Assembly (NCBI RefSeq): GCF_001436555.1
Contig: NZ_AYZR01000008.1
Span: 269,417-333,416, forward strand
DNA length: 64,000 nucleotides
Direction of reading: 5' to 3'
Origin: Lentilactobacillus senioris DSM 24302 = JCM 17472
GTDB lineage: Bacteria > Bacillota > Bacilli > Lactobacillales > Lactobacillaceae
The notes under the pieces are model-generated. The model did no database searches, had not been told where the DNA came from, and was given only the letters and a program-made list of their open reading frames with translations. Shown here piece after piece: positions 1-9,144 of the stretch. The translations under genes were made by a program, and so were the position numbers. Numbering within the stretch: position 1 is the first letter of the stretch; the number at the start of each line of letters is the position of its first letter.

Positions 1-2
1 TG

Positions 3-290
3 AAATTATTGAAACGTCTGGGATTAGAAAACAAAGATCAACTATATCCTTATCAGTTATCTGGTGGACAGAAGCAACGGGTAGCAATTGTTAGAGCGTT
101 AGCAATGAACCCTAAAATTTTGTGCTATGATGAACCAACTTCTGCCTTGGATCCAGCTTTGCGACAAGAAGTAGGTCAGGTCATCACCGACCTCAAACAG
201 ACTGGAATGACCCAAATTGTGGTTACTCATGATATGGACTTTGCAGAAAATGTGGCGGATAAGATTATGAGAGTAGAAGCATTAAGCTAG
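3..290 (+). CDS. Amino-acid ABC transporter ATP-binding protein (3' part only)
   Basis: The reading frame is open at the left window edge, so the N-terminal half with the Walker A loop lies outside. The visible part has the ABC signature LSGGQKQR, the Walker B segment ILCYDEPTSALDP and the H-loop VVTHD, in the order expected of a polar-amino-acid (GlnQ-type) importer ATPase. It ends soon after the H-loop, which suits the short ATPases of lactobacilli. It would energise an importer at the inner face of the membrane. The substrate-binding lipoprotein gene starts 11 bases downstream, so the two are likely co-transcribed; a permease gene would be upstream. Substrate unknown. Confidence 0.9.
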   Translation, partial: KLLKRLGLENKDQLYPYQLSGGQKQRVAIVRALAMNPKILCYDEPTSALDPALRQEVGQVITDLKQTGMTQIVVTHDMDFAENVADKIMRVEALS

Positions 291-301
291 GTGGGTGAAA
301 A

Positions 302-1171
302 ATGAAAAAAGTCTATCGATATTGGCTAGGTATAATTTTAATCAGCTTACTCATAATTTTGAGCGGGTGTACTAAGTTAAATAATTCTAATCACCAAGCT
401 GATAATGGTCAAGCTGAATGGAAAGCTATCCAAAAGCGAGGAACTGTGGTGATTGGACTGGACGATAGTTTCGTTCCGATGGGATTTCAGCAACGTAATG
501 GAACCATTAGTGGTTATGATGTTGATTTAGCTAAGGCAGTATTTAAACAGTACAACTTAAAAGTTGACTTCCAATCTATTGATTGGTCGATGAATGTTAC
601 TGAATTACGAAATGGAACGATTGATCTGATTTGGAATGGCTTTTCGATTAATGATCAACGCAAAAAAGTCTTAATGTTTAGTGAACCTTACCTTCAAAAT
701 AAACAAGTTTTGGTTACCAAAACGAATTCTAAAATTAATTCTTTAAAGCAAATGAACGGAAAAGTATTAGGACTGCAATCTGGTTCAGCTGGGGCGTTAG
801 ATTTTGATAAATATCCGAAATTATTAAAAAATCAGGTGAAAAACCGTGATTCGGTACAATATGATTCATTTACTAATGCATTTTTGGACCTTAATGCGGG
901 TCGGATTCAAGGATTATTAATCGATAGTGTCTACGCTAATTACTACATTAATCACCAAAAAGACAAAAGAAGCTACAAAATCATTGATACCAATTACCCA
1001 ATGGAATATTATGGTGTAGGAATCAAAAAGGGTAACACGGTATTACAACAAAAAGTTAATCGGGGATTAAATCAGTTAGCTAAGTCTGGGGAATTAGCTA
1101 AGATTAATCAAAAATGGTTCGGTGATACCGCTACTTCACCCTTAATAAAAGCAAACGATGGTAATAATTAA
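302..1171 (+). CDS. Amino-acid ABC transporter substrate-binding lipoprotein
   Basis: A 289-residue protein. The N-terminus is a lipoprotein signal: KK, a hydrophobic stretch and the lipobox LSGC with the lipidated Cys at residue 23. The rest matches the family 3 solute-binding fold (SBP_bac_3), from RGTVVIGLDD near residue 45 to the typical C-terminal INQKWFG near residue 270. It should be anchored to the outer face of the membrane and hand an amino acid to the transporter whose ATPase gene ends just upstream. A GGTGGG Shine-Dalgarno lies just before the ATG. The stop codon overlaps the next ATG by one base, indicating one operon. Which amino acid is bound cannot be read from the sequence. 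Confidence 0.9.
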   Translation: MKKVYRYWLGIILISLLIILSGCTKLNNSNHQADNGQAEWKAIQKRGTVVIGLDDSFVPMGFQQRNGTISGYDVDLAKAVFKQYNLKVDFQSIDWSMNVTELRNGTIDLIWNGFSINDQRKKVLMFSEPYLQNKQVLVTKTNSKINSLKQMNGKVLGLQSGSAGALDFDKYPKLLKNQVKNRDSVQYDSFTNAFLDLNAGRIQGLLIDSVYANYYINHQKDKRSYKIIDTNYPMEYYGVGIKKGNTVLQQKVNRGLNQLAKSGELAKINQKWFGDTATSPLIKANDGNN

Positions 1172-2430
1172 TGCAAAATAGTTTACATTTTCAATTAAAG
1201 GTACAAAAAAGTACTAAGTTTAAAAACAACATTCTTTATATTAACTTTATCGAACCCCTCAAGGCAGATAATTTAGCCAAGAGGGCTTTATTAGCAGAAA
1301 TGCTGGGAAATTTTTCTCAGTCATTACCAAGTGAACAAGCAGTAGCTAAAAAGTTGTCTTATTTGTATGGGGCAAGCTTTGGTGCTAGCGTTTTAAGATT
1401 AGGAAGCCAAAATGTGCTCCAATTTAAGATTTCATTTGCTAATAGCAAGTTCTTGCCTAATCAAGTAAATTTGTTACCTGAAGTTATTGCATTTTTGGAC
1501 CAAATGATTAGTGAACCTTTGGCTAGTGATAACAGATTCAGTGATAATGTGTTTAAGCGACGACAATCTAATTTATCCCATTATGTTGAAACAATTGATG
1601 AAGACCACGCTTTTCAAAGTTCATTGCTGGTGCGGAAATTATTTTATGGTTCCGAAAACGACAATAGTGAGTACATTTTAGGGACTTTGGGTCAAATTAA
1701 AGCAGTAGATAATCAATCTCTATATTCCTACTATCAAGAGATGCTTAATAGCAACCAAGTAGTAGCCGTTGCCGCTGGAGATCTGTCAGAAAAACAATTA
1801 CGTTCATTGTTGGAACAAACCAAACTAAACCAAATTTTGGATGATAAGTTAACTGCAAATATCCCCAATTTACGCGTTAGGTTTACCCCACATAAAGTTA
1901 ATCAGTCAGTTACTAAGTATCAAGGGGACCAGACGACCTTATCGATGTCGGGTTACTTACCAGTTTACTGGGGAGATTCTCAATACTTTGCAGCCCTTCT
2001 AGGAAATTATATTTTAGGGGGGTCCATGCAATCGTTATTGTTTATGAATGTTCGTGAAAAGGCTAGCCTAGCCTACGATGTTCATAGTAATTACGATAGT
2101 TTAGCAGGACGATTAACAGTTCAAACCGGGATAGCGGCTACTAATAAAGATCAAGCTCAAGAATTAATTAGGCTACAGGTTAAACATCTTAAAGAAGGTG
2201 ATTTTTCCGAGACCATGTTAGAGTCTGCTAAAAACAGTTTATTGAATCAACATTTGTCGGGAAGTGATAGTTTAAGAACGGAAGCTAATCGAAGCTTTTT
2301 AAACTATTTTGCTGCTGATATGAGCGAAAAAATATGGCAACAGAGATTAAAGGCCGTAACAATCAACGACATTCAGAATGTATTTAAACAGCTAGAATTA
2401 CAAGCTGTTCACATTGGATTAGGAGAATAA
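1171..2430 (+). CDS. ymfF: M16-peptidase-like protein YmfF (catalytically inactive type)
   Basis: A 419-residue protein of the insulinase-like M16 fold. No HxxEH zinc motif is visible near the N-terminus, as expected for the inactive subunit that pairs with an active M16 partner. The partner gene ymfH follows immediately. In Bacillus subtilis this pair lies in the ymf cluster upstream of pgsA and recA, and databases label it as associated with 5-aminopentanol modification of EF-P. Here it likewise lies just upstream of rodZ-pgsA-recA, which supports the assignment. The ATG overlaps the stop of the lipoprotein gene by one base. The biochemical role remains uncertain. Confidence 0.85.
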   Translation: MQNSLHFQLKVQKSTKFKNNILYINFIEPLKADNLAKRALLAEMLGNFSQSLPSEQAVAKKLSYLYGASFGASVLRLGSQNVLQFKISFANSKFLPNQVNLLPEVIAFLDQMISEPLASDNRFSDNVFKRRQSNLSHYVETIDEDHAFQSSLLVRKLFYGSENDNSEYILGTLGQIKAVDNQSLYSYYQEMLNSNQVVAVAAGDLSEKQLRSLLEQTKLNQILDDKLTANIPNLRVRFTPHKVNQSVTKYQGDQTTLSMSGYLPVYWGDSQYFAALLGNYILGGSMQSLLFMNVREKASLAYDVHSNYDSLAGRLTVQTGIAATNKDQAQELIRLQVKHLKEGDFSETMLESAKNSLLNQHLSGSDSLRTEANRSFLNYFAADMSEKIWQQRLKAVTINDIQNVFKQLELQAVHIGLGE

Positions 2431-3693
2431 GTGAGGGTGGTTATGAATAAAGAATATGTAAAAACAATGCAACTGCCCAATGGTTTTCGCATTCACGTAA
2501 TCGTTAAGCCTGATTATGTCCGAACATCAATGGCACTAACGGTTAATTTTGGATCGGTGGACAGTAACTTTAAGTTAGATGGAACTTTAATTACTCAACC
2601 GGCAGGGATTGCGCATTTCTTAGAACATCAGTTATTTGACAAGGAAGGTTACGACGTTACTGAAAAATTTGCTGCTTTGGGAGCAGATTCTAATGCTTTT
2701 ACTTCCTATACCAAGACCAGTTATTTAGCTTCCACCGTTGAAAATCCAATGGAAGTAATTAAAACCTTAGTTAATTTTGTAACCACACCATATTTTAGTG
2801 CCGAAAACGTTGCTAAAGAAAAAGGAATCATTAGCCAAGAAATTGGAATGTACACGGATGATCCTGACAATCGGCTGTACGTTAACACTGTGGAAAATAT
2901 GTATCAGGAAACTACTCTAGCCAATGATGTGGCTGGATCAGTTGAATCTGTTTCTCAAATTACACAGGATGATTTAAATTTGGCATATACAAGTTTTTAT
3001 CAACCTAACAACATGAATTTACTTGTAGTAGGCAATATCAATGCACAACAGGTTTATGAATCTGTATTAGCATCTTTTGGATTGGACACTATTTCTGAAT
3101 CTAAGGTTCAAAAAAATAGGCAAAGTCTAACCGGAAAGTTAAATAAGAGCTTAAATTTTACTGCGCCAGTAGTTTTTCCTAAGTTTGCTTTGGGATTAAA
3201 GGGGCATGATAAAGTTCCGGAAAATTTAGCAGGCATTAAGTATGAAATTGCCGTTTCAATTGCTTTGGATCTATTCTTTTCCGAAACTGCATCAACTTAT
3301 AATCAACTTTATGAAGCAAACTTGTTAGATGATTCCTTTAGTTATGAGTTTGAGAATGAAGATGGATTTCATTTTGCGATGTTATTAGGAAATGCACTTA
3401 ATCCGGTAGAGACGATTGATCAGCTTCAAAAAGTAATTCGAAGTATTCCTACTGAATTACCTAAGATGCGAGAACAGTTTGAACTCCAGAAAAAGGAATT
3501 AACTGGTAATTATATCGAAATGATGGATTCCGAAACGGCAATTGTATCTCAGTTCAGTGATTTTGGAGAGGAAACTGATTCGGTATTCGATGAGTTAAAG
3601 CTCATTACTGAATTAAACTTTGATGATTTAATTAATATCTGTATCCCGTTTTTTGAACAAGTGGAAGTTTCACAAACAATTATTGAAGCGTAG
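2431..3693 (+). CDS. ymfH: M16 family metallopeptidase YmfH
   Basis: An M16 (pitrilysin/insulinase) zinc peptidase of about 420 residues. The inverted zinc motif HFLEH is at residues 62-66 (His62, Glu65 catalytic base, His66), and the third ligand is likely in the segment ISQEIGMY near residue 135. It forms a probable heterodimer with the inactive YmfF encoded just upstream. The start is uncertain: GTG 2431 has GGAG five bases upstream, while ATG 2443 gives a protein four residues shorter starting MNKEYVKT. The B. subtilis ymfI reductase gene that normally follows is missing; rodZ comes next after a small gap. Confidence 0.87.
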   Translation: MRVVMNKEYVKTMQLPNGFRIHVIVKPDYVRTSMALTVNFGSVDSNFKLDGTLITQPAGIAHFLEHQLFDKEGYDVTEKFAALGADSNAFTSYTKTSYLASTVENPMEVIKTLVNFVTTPYFSAENVAKEKGIISQEIGMYTDDPDNRLYVNTVENMYQETTLANDVAGSVESVSQITQDDLNLAYTSFYQPNNMNLLVVGNINAQQVYESVLASFGLDTISESKVQKNRQSLTGKLNKSLNFTAPVVFPKFALGLKGHDKVPENLAGIKYEIAVSIALDLFFSETASTYNQLYEANLLDDSFSYEFENEDGFHFAMLLGNALNPVETIDQLQKVIRSIPTELPKMREQFELQKKELTGNYIEMMDSETAIVSQFSDFGEETDSVFDELKLITELNFDDLINICIPFFEQVEVSQTIIEA

Positions 3694-3737
3694 TAATTTT
3701 TTACGATTCTTTATAATTATTGTTAACTTTCATATGA

Positions 3738-3743
3738 TATACT
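3738..3743 (+). promoter_or_regulatory. Possible -10 element before rodZ
   Basis: TATACT (with an overlapping TATGAT just upstream) lies in the 73-base gap between ymfH and rodZ. No convincing -35 hexamer sits 16-18 bases upstream, so this is a weak call. Confidence 0.3.
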
Positions 3744-3778
3744 AAATTTAACGACTATTGTAAAGTGTGGAGAGAGTT

Positions 3779-4675
3779 ATGAACGACGACAAAGAAAATG
3801 TAAACAAAGGTTCGATTGGAAAAACTTTGCGAGATGCCCGAGTTGCTAAGGGGTATACCCTTGACGATTTACAAAAGACCACTAAAATTCAAAAACGATA
3901 TTTAATTGCTATCGAAGATGACGATTTCGATGCTTTACCGGGTGAATTTTACGTGCGTGCCTTTGTGAAACAATATGCAGATTCAGTGGATTTAAATGGA
4001 AATGAATTATTAAGTGAATATAAGACTAAACTGCCAGATACCCATTCGGCAGAGTACGTCGATCGGGTTAATGGTGATAACCCTGAAAGTCGTTCGGCTC
4101 AACGAAAAGTTGACGAACGTAATTCTCGAATTCGACACTACATTCCAATTGTTGCAGTTTCGATCGTTGTCCTTTTGATCTTAATTGCGATCTGGGTAGC
4201 GGCAGCTAGAAATACGCATGATTCTTCTCAAACTAAGATTGAAACCAGTAAAGTAACGGTTTCTTCTGATTCTGATAAGGATAAAAAAGCTAGTTCTACA
4301 GCAGCGCCTAAAGTGAATAAGACCAAAAAGACGACCACAAAGAAAGTCGTTAAATTTAAGAAAACTGCCGCTTCTGGTAGTGATCTTACATACACAGTTA
4401 GTGGGACAGCTAACAAAGCTAAGGTGGTTAAAATCAAAGCCACTGAAAGTGCTTGGACTTCCCTAAGTGTTAATAGCACCATTAAATGGCAAGCAGCTCA
4501 AACTAAGGGGCAAGTCAAAAAAGTTACACTGCCTGCAGACACAACCCAAGCATCCATTAATGCGGGAAATGCTACAGGAATTAAAATTTATGTGAATGGA
4601 ACACGACTTAAGTTGGCTCAACCAGCAAGTGGTTCAAGCGACCAAGTTCGAACCATTACCATGAACTTTAAATAA
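3779..4675 (+). CDS. rodZ: RodZ-like membrane protein (HTH_25, TM, DUF4115)
   Basis: ATG 3779 is preferred over an in-frame GTG 12 bases upstream because GGAGAG sits at the right distance, giving 298 residues. The N-terminal 70 residues are a Cro/CI-type helix-turn-helix (LRDARVAKGYTLDDLQ). A charged linker leads to one transmembrane segment at about residues 121-143 (IPIVAVSIVVLLILIAIWVA), then a Lys/Ser/Thr-rich extracellular linker and a C-terminal beta domain of the RodZ type. RodZ links the MreB cytoskeleton to cell-wall elongation. The Bacillus orthologue ymfM also precedes pgsA. pgsA follows 18 bases downstream, so they are probably co-transcribed. Confidence 0.88.
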   Translation: MNDDKENVNKGSIGKTLRDARVAKGYTLDDLQKTTKIQKRYLIAIEDDDFDALPGEFYVRAFVKQYADSVDLNGNELLSEYKTKLPDTHSAEYVDRVNGDNPESRSAQRKVDERNSRIRHYIPIVAVSIVVLLILIAIWVAAARNTHDSSQTKIETSKVTVSSDSDKDKKASSTAAPKVNKTKKTTTKKVVKFKKTAASGSDLTYTVSGTANKAKVVKIKATESAWTSLSVNSTIKWQAAQTKGQVKKVTLPADTTQASINAGNATGIKIYVNGTRLKLAQPASGSSDQVRTITMNFK

Positions 4676-4693
4676 TTGTTGGAGGGGTTTTAG

Positions 4694-5278
4694 ATGAATT
4701 TACCAAATAAATTAACTGTTTTTCGGATTATTTTAATTCCATTTTTTATTATAGTAATGTCACTGTCGTTTGGCGGCAGCGTTATGGTTTTAGGAACAAG
4801 TATTTCTATTTCCAGACTATTAGGCACTTTGATTTTTGTCGTAGCATCTTTGACCGACGTTATGGACGGTAAGATTGCTCGAAAAAATCATTTAATTACT
4901 AATTTTGGTAAATTTGCGGATCCATTAGCTGATAAGATGTTGATGACCACTGCGTTCTTTTTCTTAGTTGCAGCGCATACAGTTCCAGCATGGGTAGCGG
5001 CAATTATTGCTTGTCGTGAACTAGCGGTTACTGGTCTTCGATTGATTATTGTTGAAAGCGACGGAGAAGTCTTCGCAGCACAATTACCAGGCAAAATCAA
5101 AACGGTATCACAGATGTTTGCAATCTTTTTCTTATTAATGAATAATGTGATTTTTGACCTAATTAATATTCCAATGGACCAAATTTTATTGTACGTTTGC
5201 TTATTCTTTACTATTTACTCTGGAGCTGATTACTTCATTAAAAATAGTCATGTATTTGCAGACTCTTTTGGAAAATAA
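4694..5278 (+). CDS. pgsA: CDP-diacylglycerol--glycerol-3-phosphate 3-phosphatidyltransferase
   Basis: A 194-residue integral membrane enzyme. The CDP-alcohol phosphotransferase signature is complete: DGKIAR, then G and two D residues in the segment GKFADPLAD (the DGxxAR-x8-GxxxDxxxD pattern) at about residues 58-80. It makes phosphatidylglycerophosphate, the committed step to phosphatidylglycerol and cardiolipin. The Shine-Dalgarno GGAGGGG precedes the ATG. The gene is in its usual place between rodZ and recA, but cinA, which normally separates pgsA from recA in Bacillus and many lactobacilli, is absent. Confidence 0.95.
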   Translation: MNLPNKLTVFRIILIPFFIIVMSLSFGGSVMVLGTSISISRLLGTLIFVVASLTDVMDGKIARKNHLITNFGKFADPLADKMLMTTAFFFLVAAHTVPAWVAAIIACRELAVTGLRLIIVESDGEVFAAQLPGKIKTVSQMFAIFFLLMNNVIFDLINIPMDQILLYVCLFFTIYSGADYFIKNSHVFADSFGK

Positions 5279-5323
5279 AGGTACCACTGAATTTTTTCGT
5301 AATTTAATATAAAGGGCGAATCG

Positions 5324-5359
5324 GCGAACAAAGAAAATCGAACTTTTGTTCGCTTTTTT
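5324..5359 (+). terminator. Rho-independent terminator after pgsA
   Basis: A nine-base stem GCGAACAAA / TTTGTTCGC with an AT-rich loop is followed by a run of T. Its 3' arm is also part of the LexA box upstream of recA. Confidence 0.75.
5339..5352 (+). promoter_or_regulatory. LexA (SOS) box upstream of recA
   Basis: CGAACTTTTGTTCG is a perfect dyad matching the Gram-positive LexA/DinR consensus CGAAC-N4-GTTCG. It ends eight bases before the recA -35 element, so LexA bound here could block RNA polymerase. Confidence 0.9.
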
Positions 5360-5360
5360 C

Positions 5361-5389
5361 TTGCTTTTTGTTCTGAATGTTTGTATAGT
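5361..5389 (+). promoter_or_regulatory. recA promoter
   Basis: TTGCTT (-35), a 17-base spacer and TATAGT (-10) lie about 40 bases upstream of the recA ATG and just downstream of the LexA box. Confidence 0.75.
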
Positions 5390-5429
5390 TACGAAGTAGA
5401 CTTTCTTAAAGAAAGACGGAGGAATTTGA

Positions 5430-6509
5430 ATGGCTGATGAAAGAAAAGCGGCTTTAGATAAAGCTCTAAAGAACATCGAAAAAGAATTTGGTAAGGGCTC
5501 TATTATGCGAATGGGTGATAAAGCTGATACTCAAATTTCAACTATTCCTACGGGCTCGTTAGCTTTAGACGAGGCTTTAGGGGTAGGTGGTTACCCTCGT
5601 GGTAGAATTGTTGAAATTTACGGACCTGAAAGCTCTGGTAAAACCACGGTTGCTCTTCATGCAGTAGCCGAAGTTCAGCGCCGAGGGGGAACCGCTGCGT
5701 ATATTGATGCAGAAAATGCCTTGGATCCAGCATATGCAACTAATTTAGGCGTTAGCATTGATGATTTATTATTGTCGCAACCAGATACTGGAGAACAAGG
5801 ATTGCAAATCACAGATGCCTTAGTTTCTAGTGGGGCTGTTGACATTGTGGTTGTGGATTCTGTGGCTGCCTTGGTTCCTAGAGCGGAAATTGAAGGCGAA
5901 ATGGGAGATCAACATGTTGGTCTTCAAGCTCGATTAATGTCTCAGGCATTAAGAAAATTATCTGGAACTATTAACAAAACAAAAACAATTGCCATTTTTA
6001 TTAACCAAATTCGAGAAAAAGTGGGCGTAATGTTTGGTAACCCTGAAACTACTCCTGGTGGCCGAGCTTTGAAGTTCTATTCTACGATTAGACTAGAAGT
6101 TAGACGTTCGGAACAAATTAAAGACGGTACCGATATTATTGGTAACCGTGCTCGAATCAAAGTGGTAAAAAATAAGGTAGCACCACCATTTAGAAAAGCT
6201 GAAGTTGATATTATGTACGGCCAAGGAATTTCACAGTCTGGTGAATTAGTTGACATGGCTGTTGAAAAAGATATTATTAATAAATCTGGTTCCTGGTATT
6301 CATATGGTGAGGAACGAATTGGTCAAGGTCGTGAAAACGCCAAGGCTTATTTGGAAGACCATAAAGATATGTATGCAGAAGTACTAAAAAAGGTACGGGA
6401 AGCATATGGAATTTCTAATCCTGAAGACGAAGCTGAAAGCGAAGTGGTTTCAGATGATAAAAATGCTAAAAAGACCACCGCTGATAAATTAGATTTAGAA
6501 GGTAAGTAA
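5430..6509 (+). CDS. recA: Recombinase RecA
   Basis: A 359-residue RecA with all core features: Walker A GPESSGKT at about residues 65-72, Walker B region [12 protein letters not shown], the DNA-binding loop GGRALKFY and an acidic C-terminal tail (EDEAESE). It catalyses homologous strand exchange and acts as co-protease for LexA self-cleavage; lexA lies at the other end of this window. AGACGGAGG gives a strong ribosome binding site. The gene has its own SOS-controlled promoter and a terminator directly after it, so it is monocistronic. Confidence 0.98.
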   Translation: MADERKAALDKALKNIEKEFGKGSIMRMGDKADTQISTIPTGSLALDEALGVGGYPRGRIVEIYGPESSGKTTVALHAVAEVQRRGGTAAYIDAENALDPAYATNLGVSIDDLLLSQPDTGEQGLQITDALVSSGAVDIVVVDSVAALVPRAEIEGEMGDQHVGLQARLMSQALRKLSGTINKTKTIAIFINQIREKVGVMFGNPETTPGGRALKFYSTIRLEVRRSEQIKDGTDIIGNRARIKVVKNKVAPPFRKAEVDIMYGQGISQSGELVDMAVEKDIINKSGSWYSYGEERIGQGRENAKAYLEDHKDMYAEVLKKVREAYGISNPEDEAESEVVSDDKNAKKTTADKLDLEGK

Positions 6510-6535
6510 AGAGACGTTTAAGCGTCTCTTTTTTA
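6510..6535 (+). terminator. recA terminator
   Basis: AGAGACG / CGTCTCT stem with a six-base loop followed by TTTTTT. Confidence 0.85.
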
Positions 6536-6569
6536 TTTGGCTAATCGGTGAGATGATGGGCTTATGTGA

Positions 6570-6598
6570 TTGACACTGTAAGGCTTAAACATTAAAAT
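6570..6598 (+). promoter_or_regulatory. rny promoter
   Basis: TTGACA, a 17-base spacer and TAAAAT form a near-consensus sigma-A promoter about 75 bases before the rny start. The -35 is part of an inverted repeat, GATTGACAC, matched by GTGTCAAT at 6606-6613. Confidence 0.8.
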
Positions 6599-6673
6599 AG
6601 TACTTGTGTCAATAATCAAAAATCTGAAAACCGATTAAGAGATTAATCTTTTTGATGATGTGGAGGTAAAACC

Positions 6674-8245
6674 GTGACTACTATAGTTGAAATGGTTACA
6701 ATAATCCTCGCAATCATCGCTATTGTTATTAGTTTTGTTGCTGGTAAGGCCATTCAAACTAAAAATTTTGAAGCCCATATTAAATCCGCTAATGATTCTG
6801 CAGAAGGAATCATTAAAGAAGCTCAAAAACAGGCGGATAATACGGTTAAAGAAGCTAGTTTGACGGCTCAAGAGAAGGCTCACGAATATCGTTCCGAAGT
6901 TGAAAAGGAATTAAAGCAACGACGAACTGAAATTCAAAAGCAGGAAGCTCGACTTTTGCAGCGTGAAGAAGCGCTAGATAAAAAGGATACGGCCTTTCAA
7001 AAGCGAGAAAGTTCATTGAGTCGAAAAGAGCAAAAATTGTCCCGTGAACGACAAAATATTGCAAAGCAACAAGATAATGCCAACACCCTCATTCAAGAAC
7101 GACAAGCTGAAATTCAGCGAGTAGCAGCTTTAACGCAGGAAGAAGCTCGAGACCTATTACTAGCAGAAACCAGTAAGCAGTTAGAAGACGAACGAGCTAA
7201 GATGGTTAAGGAAAGTTATCGTCAAGCACAACAAGATGCTGATCAAAACGCTAAGGACTTGATGGTTCAAGCGATTCAACAAAGTGCAGCCGACGTAGTT
7301 TCTGAGACTACAGTTTCTGTAGTAACGCTACCCAATGAAGATATGAAGGGGCGCATAATTGGGCGAGAAGGACGAAATATTCGAACCTTTGAAACCTTAA
7401 CTGGAATTGATTTAATCATTGATGATACTCCTGAAGCAGTTGTTTTAAGTGGCTTTGATCCAATTAGAAGAGAAGTTGCCAAAATGGCTTTAGAAAAGTT
7501 AATCAAAGACGGTCGAATTCATCCGGCTCGGATTGAAGAAATGGTTGCTAAAAGTCAAAAAGAACTAACCCAACGAATTCAAGAAATTGGGGAACAAACT
7601 TTGTTTGATCTAGGTATCCATTCGATGAGTCCGGAATTGACTAATCATGTCGGAATGTTGAACTTCAAAATTGGTCATGGTCAAAACCTATTGGCCCATT
7701 CAATTGAAGTAGCTAAGCTAACTGGTGCTTTTGCTGCTGAACTTGGCGAGGACGTTACATTAGCAAAACGCGCAGGATTATTACACGATATTGGCAAGTC
7801 AGTCAACAATGGGACTGAGGGTTCCTATGTTGAACTGGGAGTCGATTTAGTAAAGAAAAACCATGAAAGTTTTGAAGTGGTTGATGCCATTAAAGCTTAT
7901 CATGCTGATCATGAACCACAATCTATAATTGCAGAATTAGTAACGGTTGCTGAAAAAATTACCATTTCTCGTCCAGGAGAACATAGTGATTCTTTGGAAA
8001 GCTACGTTCACCGACTTGAAAGTTTGGAAAAAATTTCAGACAGCTTTGATGATGTTGAAAAAAGCTATGCTATTCAAGCAGGTCGTGAAATTCGAGTGAT
8101 TGCTAAGCCGGATAACATTTCTGATACCCAGTCAATCGTACTGGCTCGTAAGATCAAAAAGAAGATTGAAAATGAAATGAAATATCCAGGCCATATCAAA
8201 GTTACCGTTATTCGAGAAACCCGCTCAGTTGAATATGCAAAGTAA
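6674..8245 (+). CDS. rny: Ribonuclease Y
   Basis: A 523-residue endoribonuclease that starts mRNA decay at the membrane. Domains in order: one N-terminal transmembrane segment ([15 protein letters not shown]), a long charged coiled coil to about residue 200, a KH RNA-binding domain ([15 protein letters not shown]), and a phosphohydrolase domain with the metal motif HDIG near residue 373. The start is GTG 6674 with GGAGG eight bases upstream. The length and order match Bacillus Rny. It is followed by a terminator and by ymdB, whose product is a known partner of RNase Y in Bacillus. Confidence 0.96.
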   Translation: MTTIVEMVTIILAIIAIVISFVAGKAIQTKNFEAHIKSANDSAEGIIKEAQKQADNTVKEASLTAQEKAHEYRSEVEKELKQRRTEIQKQEARLLQREEALDKKDTAFQKRESSLSRKEQKLSRERQNIAKQQDNANTLIQERQAEIQRVAALTQEEARDLLLAETSKQLEDERAKMVKESYRQAQQDADQNAKDLMVQAIQQSAADVVSETTVSVVTLPNEDMKGRIIGREGRNIRTFETLTGIDLIIDDTPEAVVLSGFDPIRREVAKMALEKLIKDGRIHPARIEEMVAKSQKELTQRIQEIGEQTLFDLGIHSMSPELTNHVGMLNFKIGHGQNLLAHSIEVAKLTGAFAAELGEDVTLAKRAGLLHDIGKSVNNGTEGSYVELGVDLVKKNHESFEVVDAIKAYHADHEPQSIIAELVTVAEKITISRPGEHSDSLESYVHRLESLEKISDSFDDVEKSYAIQAGREIRVIAKPDNISDTQSIVLARKIKKKIENEMKYPGHIKVTVIRETRSVEYAK

Positions 8246-8273
8246 AAGATCAGATAAAACTGGTCTTTTTTTT
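8246..8273 (+). terminator. rny terminator
   Basis: AAGATCAG / CTGGTCTT stem (one G-T pair) with a six-base loop and a T run. Confidence 0.8.
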
Positions 8274-8283
8274 ATTAGTAAAA

Positions 8284-8292
8284 TGGTACAAT
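8284..8292 (+). promoter_or_regulatory. Extended -10 element before ymdB
   Basis: TGGTACAAT is an extended -10 sequence 37 bases upstream of the ymdB ATG, just after the rny terminator. No clear -35 is seen. Confidence 0.45.
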
Positions 8293-8328
8293 GGAACCTA
8301 CTAAACAGAAAGAATTGGTAACTTAAAT

Positions 8329-9126
8329 ATGCGAATTTTATTTATTGGTGATGTAGTTGGAGATCGAGGAATGGAAATGCTTGAGTCTAGAATTAGTAGT
8401 CTTAAGCAACAATACAAACCACAAGTAACGATTGTTAATGGTGAAAACTCCACTTCTCAAGGTCGCGGAATTACTAAAGCCATCTTTAAAAAAATGATGG
8501 GAATGGGAGTCGACGTTGTGACGTTGGGAAACCATGCTTGGAATAACGAAGAAATTTACCAATTCATTGACGATACCCCTAAATTAATTAGACCAGCTAA
8601 TTATCCGGATGCCCCGGGAAATGGTTATACGATTGTTAACGTGAATAATACTAAATTGGCAGTGATTAACATTCAAGGTCGAGTATTTTTGGATACAATT
8701 GATAATCCGTTCGTAGTCTTACAGCAACTAGTTGACAAGCTCCAAAAGGAAGTTGATTATATTTTTGTTGATTGCCATGCTGAGGCTACTAGTGAAAAAA
8801 TGGCTATGGCAACTTTTTTGGATGGAAAGATTTCTGCACTAGTGGGGACCCATACACATGTTCAAACTAACGATGCTCAAATTTTACCCCACGGAACAGC
8901 CTTCTTAAGCGATGCTGGAATGACAGGCCCTATTGGCGGCGTGTTGGGTATGCAAGCTGAAAGTGTGCTATCACGTTTCTTAAATGCGCGGCCAGTACGC
9001 TTTAACGTCGTAAGTTCTGGTGCCGCTGTATTGGGTGCTTGTGTTATCGATTTGAGCGACAAAGATGGGCACGCCCTTAAAATAAAAAATATGGTAATTA
9101 AAAGTGATGATCCAATAGAAAATTAA
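8329..9126 (+). CDS. ymdB: YmdB family metallophosphoesterase
   Basis: A 265-residue calcineurin-like phosphoesterase (TIGR00282). Metal-binding motifs include GDVVGDRG at the N-terminus, GNHAWNNEE near residue 68, DCHAEATSEK near residue 150 and GTHTHVQT near residue 175. The family hydrolyses 2',3'-cyclic nucleotides, and the Bacillus protein affects biofilm formation and RNase Y activity. The position directly after rny supports that link. mutS begins 18 bases downstream. Confidence 0.93.
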   Translation: MRILFIGDVVGDRGMEMLESRISSLKQQYKPQVTIVNGENSTSQGRGITKAIFKKMMGMGVDVVTLGNHAWNNEEIYQFIDDTPKLIRPANYPDAPGNGYTIVNVNNTKLAVINIQGRVFLDTIDNPFVVLQQLVDKLQKEVDYIFVDCHAEATSEKMAMATFLDGKISALVGTHTHVQTNDAQILPHGTAFLSDAGMTGPIGGVLGMQAESVLSRFLNARPVRFNVVSSGAAVLGACVIDLSDKDGHALKIKNMVIKSDDPIEN

Positions 9127-9144
9127 GAAAGGAATAAGTATATT

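Noticed and set aside
4228-4482. Minus-strand ORF inside rodZ
   Set aside because: It is the antisense of a Lys/Thr/Ser-rich linker, has no ribosome binding site, and is typical of a shadow frame.
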